This document shows positions 19,851 to 30,800 of a DNA stretch of 64,000 bases, one piece after another; position 1 is the first letter of the stretch; each line of letters opens with the position of its first letter. The stretch spans positions 146,472,429-146,536,428 of the forward strand of contig NC_092806.1 of the NCBI RefSeq assembly GCF_040954645.1, read 5' to 3'. The notes under the pieces are model-generated. The model saw only the letters and a program-made list of their open reading frames with translations, ran no database searches and had not been told where the DNA came from. Position numbers and translations under genes: made by a program. This DNA is from Diabrotica undecimpunctata. Lineage: Eukaryota > Arthropoda > Insecta > Coleoptera > Chrysomelidae.

Positions 19851-20501
19851 AGGCGCGTTTTCACGGGTCGATCTAGGTTGAACGATTTGGATCGTTCGAC
19901 CATAATTCGATCTGTGTGGAAAGCAAAAAGGTTTACACGATAGGCGATAAATGTTGAATTAATGTAGGTGTGCAGTTAATTAATTGAGCAATTTGTATGT
20001 TGTTGTAATATTTTTTATTTTATTTTTCAAGTAATTTTCAGACATATTTGGTTTATTTATATGTTGTAGAATTGCTTGCAATGCTGCTCGCCTCGCTTGT
20101 AGATTGCTATAAAGCTCAGTTTGTGGATTCCATAATACATCATAGTTTTATTAAGCATCCAAAAATCTTGCCATGTCTGCATCTGACCATTTTCACTCAT
20201 TTTTTCCCAAAATTACAGCTTGTCACACTAAAAACAACAACTGTATACACGCTAGAAGTACTCTACTCGGCTTTCTGCACGTTGTGTTTTCGTTCGACGA
20301 GATGTTTACACATTCGATTCCAGTCGTTCGTCATCGATTCGGCGACAATCGCCCATCAAAAGTAGACAGTCTTTCTACTTCGGTCGAATCGACTCACTCC
20401 GCCGAACGGCCAAGTCGATTTATGGTTTACATATTCAATTTGCTTTCAATTTCATAATCGACCTAAATCGGTCAATCCAGATCGACCCGTGAAAACGCGC
20501 C
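19851..20501. mobile_element. Short non-autonomous Harbinger-type copy inserted in its own family
   Basis: The element begins AGGCGCGTTTTCACGGGTCG and ends GATCGACCCGTGAAAACGCG-CC, inverted ends of about 20 bp. TTA flanks both sides (19848-19850 and 20502-20504), the 3-bp duplication of Harbinger elements; a TTAA reading is also possible. It has no transposase and a 650-bp body homologous at both ends to the outer element. The frames at 20048-20457 are not protein genes. Confidence 0.75.
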
Positions 20502-20568
20502 TTAACGGTTTACATATTCAATTTGCTTTCAATTTAATAATCGATCTAAATCGTTCAATCCAAGACCA

Positions 20569-21061
20569 AGACCACGACCACGACCAAGAATTTTGGTCAA
20601 TATTCATTCTAGTCACTACTTAATTAGAATGTTCGCCTATACATTTTTTAACATATTAGAACATACATAAACAGGGTTAGTATAAATTATAGCATTTAAT
20701 GCAAAAAAGCTGATTATTATTAAAAGAGATGCGTAATTGGTTATACTCTGTGACTAATTGTTTATTAATAAATACCTGTCTAATAAAAAACATTTGACAT
20801 AATGATAATAAATGGGTAGAAGCTTATTAAAATTAAATGGAGACTAAAGTGGTAATGATATACCAATAAGTTAACATGTAACAAGTATTCTATGTAGTTA
20901 TCAATTTGACTAGGTGACTATTCAAACAATACTGTTATTATAGATAAAATACTTACTATTTGAGATTTGCATATTATTAGAACTAAAATAATAACTACTA
21001 TTATCTTTTTAAAAGAAGGTATTAAATCTCTATAATTTGTGAAACAATTATTTCAAATATG
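20569..21061. other. AT-rich sequence upstream of the small peptide gene
   Basis: No coding frame, repeat or transposon motif recognised. A short degenerate ACCAAGACCACGACCACGACC stretch lies at 20559-20589. Confidence 0.4.
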
Positions 21062-21068
21062 TATAAAA
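21062..21068 (+). promoter_or_regulatory. TATA box of the small secreted peptide gene
   Basis: TATAAAA lies 62 nt before the ATG at 21130, leaving about 35 nt of 5' UTR if transcription starts some 30 nt downstream. It stands out from the background by its position in front of a phase-perfect gene. Confidence 0.6.
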
Positions 21069-21129
21069 AGATACACACTCTTTTGGGTTTACTAAGTCAA
21101 GTAAATTTTGTAGCTATATACATATAACA

Positions 21130-24100
21130 ATGGCTTCGTCTAACCAAAAAGTATATTATATTCTTGGTGAGTATTTCTACTAGCAAGATACCCTCGTTAT
21201 AGTACTTCGAATTTTACAAATCAAAACTGTTTTGTTTGGGAATATTTCGCTTTCTATTACGACATGCTATTTAATGTACATTTTTTTATTTATTTATAAA
21301 ACATAACATACCTTGAGGGCCTAGAGCTTGAAAGTTTACATTTACCAAATGATGAAAGAGTTGCTGGTGTGAGCACGTATTCATAAATGTTCCCATAAAT
21401 AAATGGGAAATAAGTCTTCTACTCACAATCCGTGACAGATTTTATAAGTTGAAAAAAGAATGGGCTACCGGTTTCGCTGTTTACAAACTTTTTATTATGG
21501 TGCCCTATCCAAATAGTGGATGTTGGCGACAATTCTGCCATACTCCTTTCCGTCTTGTGTGGTTCTAAAGAGTGCATGGGCTTCGAGGTTTGTCCAATCC
21601 CTTATGTTTTTAAGTTATGAGTATTTCTTTCTTCCGATGGCCCGTTTTCCTTCTATCTTCCCTTCCATAATAAGCTCTAAGAACTGGTACTTGGAATTTC
21701 GAAATATATAACCCAGATAAGCAGTTTTTCTTCTTTTTATTATTGGCAGCAATTCTCGTTCTCTGCCCATTCGATTTATTACTTCGACATTTGTTGTGTG
21801 ATCTGTCCAGGGAATTTTAAGTAGTCTTCTAAATACCCACATTTCAAAGCCTTCCAATCGGTTCATCACATTGGCCTTTATGGTCCAGGTTTCTACATCA
21901 TATAGCAGTATGGAGTAAATGTAACTTTTTACAAAGCGATATCGAAGCGTTAAGTTAAGACTGCTGTTGCTTAGCAAGGTTCTCATATTAGTAAATGCTG
22001 TTCTCCCTTGCTCAATCCTGCTACGTATCTCTATGTCTGGATCTAGATCTTCAGTTATCCAACTACCGAGATATCTGAACTTGGGGATCTTTTGGATGTT
22101 CTTATTGTTTACTCTTATATTTAATTGCATATTTCGTGTTCTGCTAACCATCATTACCTTCGTCTTGTCTATATTAATCTTCAAGCCCAGTCGTTCTCCT
22201 TCAGTGTTTATTCTATCTATTAGTCGTTGTAGCGCTTCTTGGCTATCAGCTATTATGACTGTATCATCAGCATAGCGAAGATTACTAATAGTCTGTCCAA
22301 TGATTTTGATTCCATCTTCAGTGTCACTTAGGACTCTATCGAAAATCGTTTCAGAGTAAAGATTAAAAAGGAGGGGTGACAGAACACAAACCTGTCGTAC
22401 AACTTTTTCGATTGAGAAATATGATGTAGATTCCAGTCCTACTCTCACAGATGCCACTTGATTCATATAAAGGTTCTTTATGATTTTAAGGTCATTCTCA
22501 TCTATCGAACGTTCCTAGAGCAATCTTACTAATTCTGAATGATTAATACAATCGCTTGCTGGTAATCTATAAAGCATAGTAAGACATCTTTTTGCTGATC
22601 TCTGCATTTCTGAAGTAGGACAGTTAAGCTATAAAGTGCTTCTCTTGTGCCAAATCCTTGTCTGAAACCGAACTATGTGGGGCTAATGTCTCTTTCACAT
22701 CTGTTGTATATTCTGGTGTGAATTATCTTTAAGAAGAGTTTTAGGACCTGGCTCAATAAGCTGATCATTCGTAATTGGTCGCAACTATTAGCGTTTGACT
22801 TTTTTGGGATTGGTATAAAGGTTGATTGAAGCCAATCCTGTGATATTTGACCGGACCCATAAATGGCATTAAAAAGATCTACCAAGGCGTCTATATTGTC
22901 TTCACTCAACATTGTTAGAACATCTATGTATATGTCGTCTGGGCCTGGTGCTTTTCCCCATTTGCTCTGTTTACAGATGTTGCCTTACAATTTCTGACTT
23001 CAACATTTTGGAGGAGGGTTCACTTTTATATTCACTTTCAGAGTTTCTTCTAGTGTTGTCTGAGTGTAGTTGTTGTGTGCAGTTTCTCCAATGTTGAAGT
23101 AGAACCTTGGGATCAGTAATTAATTTATTGTCCTTCACAATACTGTTAAAACTGCAAGGTTTTGTATGGTTTTGTCACTTTTTTAACGAGTTTATGTGTG
23201 TTAAAGTGGTCATGTTTTTCTTCCAATTCCTCCATTTCTGCACACCTGTATAGCAGCCACTGTTCTTTAGCTTTGCGACACATTTTTCGTATTTGTCGGT
23301 TAATCTGCTGATGTTTGGTTCGGTCTTTATTTTTAAATGATCTGCGGTCGTCCATCATTGATAATATTTCATCACTCATCCAATTCTTCTTTTTGTACTT
23401 TTGGGAAGCGATCAGAGACTTAATGGTGGTTACGATAGCTTTTTTAATACAATTCCATTTGTCTTCTATACTTTCCGGTTGTTTAGATCTTGCGTGATAT
23501 CTGCTATTGCCTCATTTAATTTTTCTGTGACTTTTAGTTTAACGTTAGGTTGTTTTAAGCTGTTTATATCACTATTCTTTATGGATTTTCTTTTCTCAAT
23601 CCATTTCTGTATCTCTAATTAATCAATAAAAAATCAATTTGATTTTAATTTGATTTGTTTACAAACACCCTCAAGAAACTAAGGATATCAGTACAATTCT
23701 TATCGATACACATCCAGTGTAAGTTGATGATATTATAGTTTTTATAAAAATATTTATAACTAAGTAATAATCACCTAATAATTATCATGAAATAATAAAT
23801 AATGTTTTTCAGCTGTTGTTATTGTTGTTCTTTGTTGCTGTAATAAGACAGGTAATAAAATTTTATAATTTTTATCTTATTTTATCTTATTTAGCTTTAT
23901 GATAATTTGCTTTTTTGTGAGAGAATATAGTGTAATGCGTATTTTAATTTATTTACAGCCTACTAAGACTAACACTAAAACCGCAATTAATTTATAGCAT
24001 TTATTTACTTAACCCTACAAATTTATTTTATCGATTGAATTCTTCATATAAATTCTCTTTACATATATATATAAAGATATTGAATTTTTACTGTCGAGAT

Positions 24101-24667
24101 AATACAAATTTTATTTAAAATTGATTTTGCGCTCGTAACTGACATTCAAAATTGCTGTTCGCTTTAAGCGTTGTTTCTGAGAGAACGGTTCATTCTACAC
24201 AAAAAGAGCCACTAAACATTTTTACTTAAAATTATCTCAGCTACATTTTTTATTTGAGACCTTTTTTTCTACGATGTACAGATTCTTGGTAAATTGATCT
24301 GACAAAAATTGTCAAAATTAAATTTTTCAGCAAAATTCAGCTTGTTTCTATGATTTTAAGATGTCAAATCTCTGACGACCGGACTATATTAACTCCTCTT
24401 ACATTCTTAAAACATATAAACTGAAATGTAAATTAAAACTGTACTTTCTTATTTTCTTACTAAAGAAGTATTAATGTTTTAGATGGATTGGTGGTGTCTT
24501 CTGTGACTGGGTCTAAATGTACAGAGCTGGAAGATATAATTAAAGTTGGTACAAGCTTGATAGAAAACTTAACAGCAACAAACCTTGCAGGAGTTGTGAT
24601 TGATCTCATAAAGCTTTTAGTAAATATCTTCAAATTACTGGAATGCGCCGTTACAAATATTCTTTAG
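21130..24667 (+). CDS. Three-exon gene for an 86-residue secreted peptide
   Basis: Exon 1 (21130-21166) starts MASSNQKVYYIL and ends CTTG|GTGAGT. Exon 2 (23813-23851), between TGTTTTTCAG and ACAG|GTAATA, supplies AVVIVVLCCCNKT. Exon 3 (24483-24667), after ATGTTTTAG, supplies DGLVVSSVTGSKCTELEDII to the TAG. Lengths 37+39+185 = 261 nt give 86 residues and a stop with no frame conflict. Residues 8-22 form a hydrophobic signal-peptide core. The mature part of about 60 residues has two Cys (38 and 80), a possible N-glycosylation site NLT at 54-56, and an amphipathic or hydrophobic stretch LAGVVIDLIKLLVNIFKLLE. I do not recognise the family; a small secreted helical peptide with one disulfide is inferred. 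TATA and AATAAA flank it. Intron 1 (2.6 kb) holds an antisense LINE, so the gene is invisible to ORF scans. Confidence 0.82.
21530..23620 (-). pseudogene. LINE RT region in intron 1 of the small peptide gene
   Basis: Reading down from 23620: a linker (SDEILSMMDDRRSFKNKDR, then RQIRKMCRKAKEQWLLYRCA), an RT start with YGSGQISQDWLQSTFIPIPK (22912-22673), a gap of shifted frames, and an open 283-residue frame (22466-21615). That frame has VRQVCVLSPLLFNLYSETIF, the intact active site NLRYADDTVIIADS, LGLKINIDKTKVMMVSRT, VETWTIKANVMNRLEGFEMW and IPWTDHTTNVEVINRMGRER. The basic tail follows. The G of RQG has mutated to V and the N-terminal endonuclease is missing, so the copy is dead. It is the same family as 14084-15650. 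Confidence 0.9.
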
Positions 24668-24687
24668 CCTCATTTAATTTGAATTTA

Positions 24688-24693
24688 AATAAA
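24688..24693 (+). terminator. Poly(A) signal of the small peptide gene
   Basis: AATAAA begins 21 nt after the TAG stop at 24665-24667, a compact 3' UTR typical of small insect genes. Confidence 0.65.
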
Positions 24694-24984
24694 TGTCATC
24701 AGTTCTAGTTACATTGTCTAATTTTTTTAAAAATTATAAACTGATAAATCCTTTATATAGCGAGTTCACTCGGCTCAGTTCTTAGTGACAAGAAACGTAA
24801 TAATTAATTTGTCTTGTGTTGTTTTTTGTTTCCCGGTTTATTTCGGCTTTTTTTCTCCCTAATCTTTGTATCGGGAGATCACACAACCTAAATATAATCT
24901 AATACTTTTTTAAGTTATTAACTTAGACCACTTCATGGCAGCAGCCAAGTTTTGACAAATAATTTTGAACGTAAAAAAAGAAGG

Positions 24985-26035
24985 GGGTACTAGACAAATA
25001 AAATATAATTTAAATATGCTAAATAATATAAAAAAACCTAGAGAAACAGGTCCAGTCAAACATAAAAGAAACCTTAGAACAAACCTGGACAATTGACCAG
25101 TTTGCAAGGAGGCTTTGAAATTAGCAGCAGAAAGCACATTGGGATTATCTTGAAGTAAAGAGAGAAATGACTGGTTCGATCAAGAGTGCAAAAAAATAAC
25201 AGATGTGAAGAACGAGGCATTTAGGACCATACAACAATAAAGAACTATGGCAACAATAGGTAGGTAGAAAAACTTACGCAGAGAGGAAAAACGCATACAC
25301 CGAAAAAAGAAACAACAATCAGTAAACTACATATATTAGAACGGCTCGAAAGCCACATGAGTCAAGGGAAAAGAAGAATGTTCTATCACCAAATTAACAT
25401 TATTGGAAAAAAATTCAAACCGAGAATCAACATCTGTAATAATAAGGATGGCAACTTGGCAAATTATCAACAAAGAGATATCTTGTTACGATGGGTAACA
25501 CACTTTCGAGATCTGCTGAAAGTGGAACCTATTAACAACATAGAACTAAATGGGTCTAAAAATGAATCTAAGACAACATTTATGATATTTAGTCGCCAAC
25601 CTCAACCGCTTCCCTGTAGATAGATCAACAAAACATTGAGAGAGTTACTCACTTTAAATATTTGGAATACTACAATACAGAGTACAACAAAACAGTACAC
25701 AAAAAAAATGCACCGAGTATAATGTTCCAATTTATATGGAGTTCGTCGATTTATACAAGATACACTAACATAATTAAAAACATATATGAAAATGCCACCA
25801 TGCAGATAAAGCTGGACGAAAGCACAAAAACTAATCCCATAAGACTACAACGGGGAGTAAGACAAGGAGACACCATCTCTCCCATACTATTTATCCTTGC
25901 TCTAGAAGACATTTTCAAAACACTAGAATGGAACAACAAGGGTATCAACGCCGAGGGATCATACTTAAGCCAATTGAGATTCGCAGATGACATAGTTTTA
26001 ATAACCGATAATATCCAAGAACTATCATATTTTTT
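24985..26035 (+). pseudogene. LINE fragment, linker and RT up to the FADD box
   Basis: The plus strand gives a linker (KYNLNMLNNIKKPRETGPVK, then EALKLAAESTLGLS and WFDQECKKITDVKNEAFRTI). RMFYHQINIIGKKFKPRINI and RDILLRWVTHFRDLL follow. From 25700 an RT piece reads IIKNIYENATMQIKLDESTK, RGVRQGDTISPILFILALED and LRFADDIVLITDN. RT fingers between are deleted or shifted. The GVRQGDTISP...LRFADD style differs from the RTE-like copies elsewhere. It ends abruptly at 26035, where an opposite-strand LINE begins. Confidence 0.85.
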
Positions 26036-27690
26036 ATCCAGATCTTCTATTTCTTTGCATCTGTCGGAGAGCCACCTCTCTTTTGCCTCTCGAATTTTCT
26101 TTCTGACGTTTCTCTGAATTTCTTTGTATCTATTCAGGTCTTTTACTTTATGTTTTCTTCGTTCTTCCATAAGTTCAAGAAGTTCTACTGTCATCCAAGG
26201 TTTTGTTTTTTCTCCAAGTGGTTTGAGAGTTTCTTTTCCAACTGATACAAGGGCATGTTGAATTTTTCCCCATTTTTGGTCAATAGTTAGAGTTTCCGCA
26301 TTATCTTCGTTGACTTTCCTTAAGTTCTCGTTTATTTTAAATTTCGTTTCCGCATATGTGTTGTCTTGTTTCAGACGTCTTGTATCCATGATTTTCTTGG
26401 TGCTAGGGCTGTTGACCTTCCTTAGTTTTACTCTCATAGACAAAACAACCGAGTTGTGATCGGATGATATGTCCGCTCCTGAATAAGTTTTAGATAATAT
26501 TATAGAATTTTTATATCTTCTGTTGACGATAATATAATCTATTTGATTTCTGATTGAGTAGACTGACTGATATGAGACCATATCGCCCCACGCAATTCTC
26601 CACTTCTCCTTTGCCCACTTTAGCGTTCAAATCGCCCATTATAATATTTATATCTTGTCTTTTAGTTAGCCTTAAGACATTATCGATTTGTTCATAGAAG
26701 GCCTCTATGGTGTCTTCATCCTTGTCTGCAGTGGGTGCATATACTTGGATTATATTTATTTTACGTTTTAAATGAGAGTTTAGAGATAGCATTAATACTC
26801 GATAAGAGTAGGGAACAAAGTTACAAACAGCTTTCTGAGAATTCTTATCAACTATAATGCCAACTCCCTGTTTGTGCTTGGAGTCGTTGTTTCCAGAATA
26901 ATACATTGTTCCATTGCTGGTGTTACATTTTCCTGATTCAGGCTATTGTATATCGCTAAGGCCCAGTATGTTAATTTTCATTCTACACATTTCCGACACA
27001 GCGTTATCCAGTTTGCCTGATTGGTATAAACTTTTTATGTTCCATGTTCCGATTTTCAAGGCTATAGAGTTAGTCTTATTTGCTTGACAGGGATTTACCT
27101 TGATGACGACCTGAGAGGCCCTGTCGTCTAAATCTGATTGTCCTCCCCTGCCGGATCTTGGATTCCGAGCTCCATGATCATTAAGTTAACTATCCATTAG
27201 TGGATCCATGATGATTTTTACTAAGGATATCCTTACGGACATTTAATGTGGTAGTCATCCCCTGGCTTTCCACATCCCAATGCCGTTGACTAATTTAGTT
27301 CTTCCACCTTCGGAGTTAATTTTTATGCTCCAGGGCAATGAAGTGCCCTACCACGTGTCGGTTCTTCCACCCGTAGCTGTTGACCAACAAGTGGGGGATT
27401 ACTTATACCGGTAATCGTTCAGTTAATTTAACAGCTCTAGTATCCAATAATATACCGATACAGGATCATTTCCCTTACTCTATCTTGGTACTGATACTGC
27501 TGTCTGACAGAGTAGGATATGTGAATGGAAACTTTGGTAATTAGGTGGGAGAATGGGTTTGGGACATAATTTCTCCCAGGTACCAGGAGATTGGGAGATA
27601 ATTATGGCTGACGTGGGCAGGGTCGCATCCCTGAAGTAGATCTATTTTCAACCGGGAACGTAAAAGAGTATCTACCCGCTACCCTATTTG
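26036..27690 (-). pseudogene. LINE 5' portion: 5' leader, APE endonuclease and linker
   Basis: From about 27690 down there is a relatively GC-rich leader, then a frame that enters RSGRGGQSDLDDRASQVVIK and KIGTWNIKSLYQSGKLDNAV, the start of an APE-type endonuclease. It continues ILGLSDIQ, stop, NNDSKHKQGVGIIVDKNSQK, IIQVYAPTADKDEDTIEAFY and INIIMGDLNAKVGKGE. After a frameshift near 26550 comes RNQIDYIIVNRRYKNS, DISSDHNSVVLSMRVKLRK and the linker ending KERWLSDRCKEIEDLDKKYD. The RT is absent because the copy is cut at 26036. It is the only clear LINE 5' end in the window. Confidence 0.85.
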
Positions 27691-27805
27691 AGGTTAGTTC
27701 ATTTAATTAAATATAAGATTAATTTTAACTCAAAATACTCCATTGGGCATATAAGGTACAAATTAAGACTATTACAAATAATTAATAATTACTATATTGT
27801 AAAAG

Positions 27806-27811
27806 TTTATT
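27806..27811 (-). terminator. Poly(A) signal of the 27859-34160 gene
   Basis: AATAAA on the minus strand, 48 nt after the TAG stop at 27859-27861. Confidence 0.65.
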
Positions 27812-27858
27812 AAATTAAATATTTATAATAACTATAAAGCTAACATTTTAAGTAAATT

Positions 27859-30800
27859 CTACCAACCATCGTGATAAATCCTATCTATATATAATATATA
27901 CTTGACAGGCACTAGATCATGTCTTCTTGTAAACATCTTATTAAATACTCTTCTAGATCTGTCTCTGTGGTCTTTAGAAAGGGGTCTGTTTGTAGTAAAG
28001 TAGACATTATCAATTTTACTTTCAACAGCTTCCATTAGTTCTTTTGTCTCAGATTGCTTGTATCCTTGTTGGCATGGTTTTACAGGCGGATCGGTGACTA
28101 CAAAATTTCTTTCATTTTCTGATTCCAGTTTAGGAAGTGTTACTACTGTTGTACCAGGTTGCATGGTGATGTTGATCTCGTCTGGATTAAGCACTTTCTC
28201 CTTGTGTGATCCATATACAAAATTATCGTCTCGAACCTCTGATCTTTGAACCGGATTCTGGAATCTTCTTCTGAGATTGTAGGGTACTGTATGAGAAAGA
28301 GTTGAGTACACCGCTTGCTTTGATGATGTTGGGTGCAGATTATATCGAGGATTTTCGAAGTTTAGTGGTTGCGGTCTAAAAAAAATGAGAAAATAAAATA
28401 CCTTGAAATAGTTCAGCCAAAGTAAAAATGAGGTATGATCTCCGGTTTTTTTAAAGACTTATTGATTTTTATAAATACCTTACACCCTATGCAGATGCTT
28501 ATTGTTTTTAAGGGTATAAAATACCACTTAAAAAAAAAAAAGAAATAAAAGTGAAAAATAACTAATTTTTTGATAACATTTTAGGTATAGAATTAAGATT
28601 TTTGGATACTTGAATATACTATTTAAATTTATCATTTTTTAACCTTTTTTTTTACTTATTTCATCCCATATAAAGCACTTCCTGTTAATCTAGAATTGGA
28701 GAAAAATAATTTAATGACTTTTTATTACATCAATTATAATGAGTTGGCACCTTTTATCGTATTTAACACAAATATTTCATATTTCTAATTTTAAACCCGC
28801 ATAATCATTCCTTTTTACGAAAAAAAAAGAAATGTAAAAATTATTTACTGGCTTACTTATACAATTTGATACCTTATTTATATTAAATCGATATCAATTT
28901 ATCACGTTTAATTCAAATATTTCTTTACGATTTTTTCAACCCCTATCAATCACCCTTTATCACAAAATAATAAATAAAAAAATCCTTTAAGAATATATTT
29001 ACACAAAAATTTAGAAAACATGAAAGGAAAATTATAATAAAAATTTTTTCTCATGTTTAATTGAAAGTAAAATAGGGTAAACCATACAGTTATTGGACAA
29101 TTCAGAAAATTTCAACTAAAAATTCGTAATTTACATTGTTCTCTGCAGATTGAATTGAAATTTATACAAAACATAGTCTAAACAGTTTATTACAATATGG
29201 CTAAAAGGATTTAAAGAAAGTTTTAAATCTTTTTTGTCAATATATATTTATTAAAAATAGTTACAAAAATGATAGTTATTGGACAGTTTATTTAGTTACA
29301 GGACACTCAAAATTAGATATTGGATAATTGCTTTAACACAATAAAAAACTAGAAACAAATGAAAATTACAAGAAAAGCCAAAGATTTCTGTGCGGTATGG
29401 GGTACCTATAATATACAGTTGACACAATTAAATTTTGTAATTGCTTCTGTGCTCCTTTGTATGGAGAGAAAATTTCGTCAATGTCGTCATCCTCATTGTC
29501 TTGGTTACTGTTATTAGCATCGGAATCACTATCCTGCAGATTGAAGCAGTTGTGACATATAAATAGATCACCATCGTTAGGTATATGCTGTCTATGCTTA
29601 ACAGGAATAAAACATTCGTGATAATAACGACTACAGTCATCGCATTTTAATTTATTCGGTTGAATATCATTTGAACAAATAGAACATTTGACTTTTTTGA
29701 ACTCTTTTTGTTGCTACACTGGTTTTTGGTTAATTTTTCTTCTCTTTTCCGTTTCCTTTCTTGTTTTTGTTTTACGTGCTCTTCTTTTAACTCTTCCTTT
29801 TTTCGTAACATTTCTTGATATCGTGCAGATGTAATAGCAAAAGGAAGTCGTTCTGTGTTACGTTTATTTTTTCTTTCCGGTACAGTAGGAGAAGTTAAAA
29901 CATTACCCGACAATTCGTGTTTAACAATAATTTTACTTGTAGAAGGTAAGTCATAAACATTAGTTTTATATTGTTGAATATGGATATCATTGGTACTACT
30001 ACTCTCAGAAATATTTACATTTTCAATACCACTTTGTTCTGATGTTTTTATTTCAGAATTTTTAACTGGAGATGTGATAGCTATATTTTGAATAGTATTA
30101 ATGTTTGTGTCTTTTTTTTTAGAACCACTGGATTGTCCGAATGTTTTGGATCATGTTCAAAAAAATTCCAAACTTTGAACAACAAATTCAAATTATCATC
30201 GCTAGGTAGATTATTCTTTGGATTTTCTGTTAAATTCTCTAAGCTATGAACTTTTTCAGGACCTAAGATATTTACAAAAGTATTATAGTTCATCTTGGGT
30301 TTCTTTTGATGATCTGAAATGATTAAATTTTTTACTACTTCTTTACCTAAACATTTTGTGTAGTCAATAGCATCTGCTTTAAATGGAAACAATCCGCAAA
30401 CCTTGAAACCGTTTACTACTGTTTCAGTTTTACAGCTTTTTTTGTAGCTTGCTCCAATGTAGATATAGAAGCAAATACAGCCTTATTCACTACCCCTCCT
30501 GGATGCTATTCTTCCCATTCTTTAACTGACTGCCGCCAAGCTTCTTTTAGTGGACGGAAAATAGAAACGTCACATGGTTTTAAAATCCTTGTGGCGTTAG
30601 GATAAAGTGCAATTACTTCAATCTGCAGTTCATTACACAATAGACTTAATTGGTAACTTAAGTGACTCTTGTGCCCATCTACAAAAAGAATAAATGGAAG
30701 CTTAATATTATTTTCAATTAGGTGGGGGTAAAAAACATTCGCAATATATTGATAGAATGTCTCTGCCGTCATCCAACCATTATCGCTTCTGCCCACACTC

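Larger units (their letters stand above)
18271..20568 (+). mobile_element. Harbinger-type element, decayed and nested
   Basis: The left end reads AGGCGCGTTTTCACGGGTCG at 18271, the same tip as the copy at 19851. The right region (19745-19850 plus 20506-20568) matches the right region of that inner copy, including CAGTCGTTCG, AAGTAGACAGTCTTTCTAC and CAATTTGCTTTCAATTT. The last ~25 bases of the right end are lost at about 20568. Inside are a Harbinger protein start (18395-18679) and an unrelated Penelope RT piece (19235-19700). A second family copy (19851-20501) is inserted in its right part. Confidence 0.7.

Noticed and set aside
20048..20457. Two overlapping plus-strand frames of about 100 residues
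   Set aside because: Both lie inside the non-autonomous Harbinger-type copy 19851-20501 and have no domain signature.
24910..25137. Minus-strand hydrophobic 75-residue frame as a membrane protein
   Set aside because: Antisense to a LINE linker region that reads well on the plus strand.
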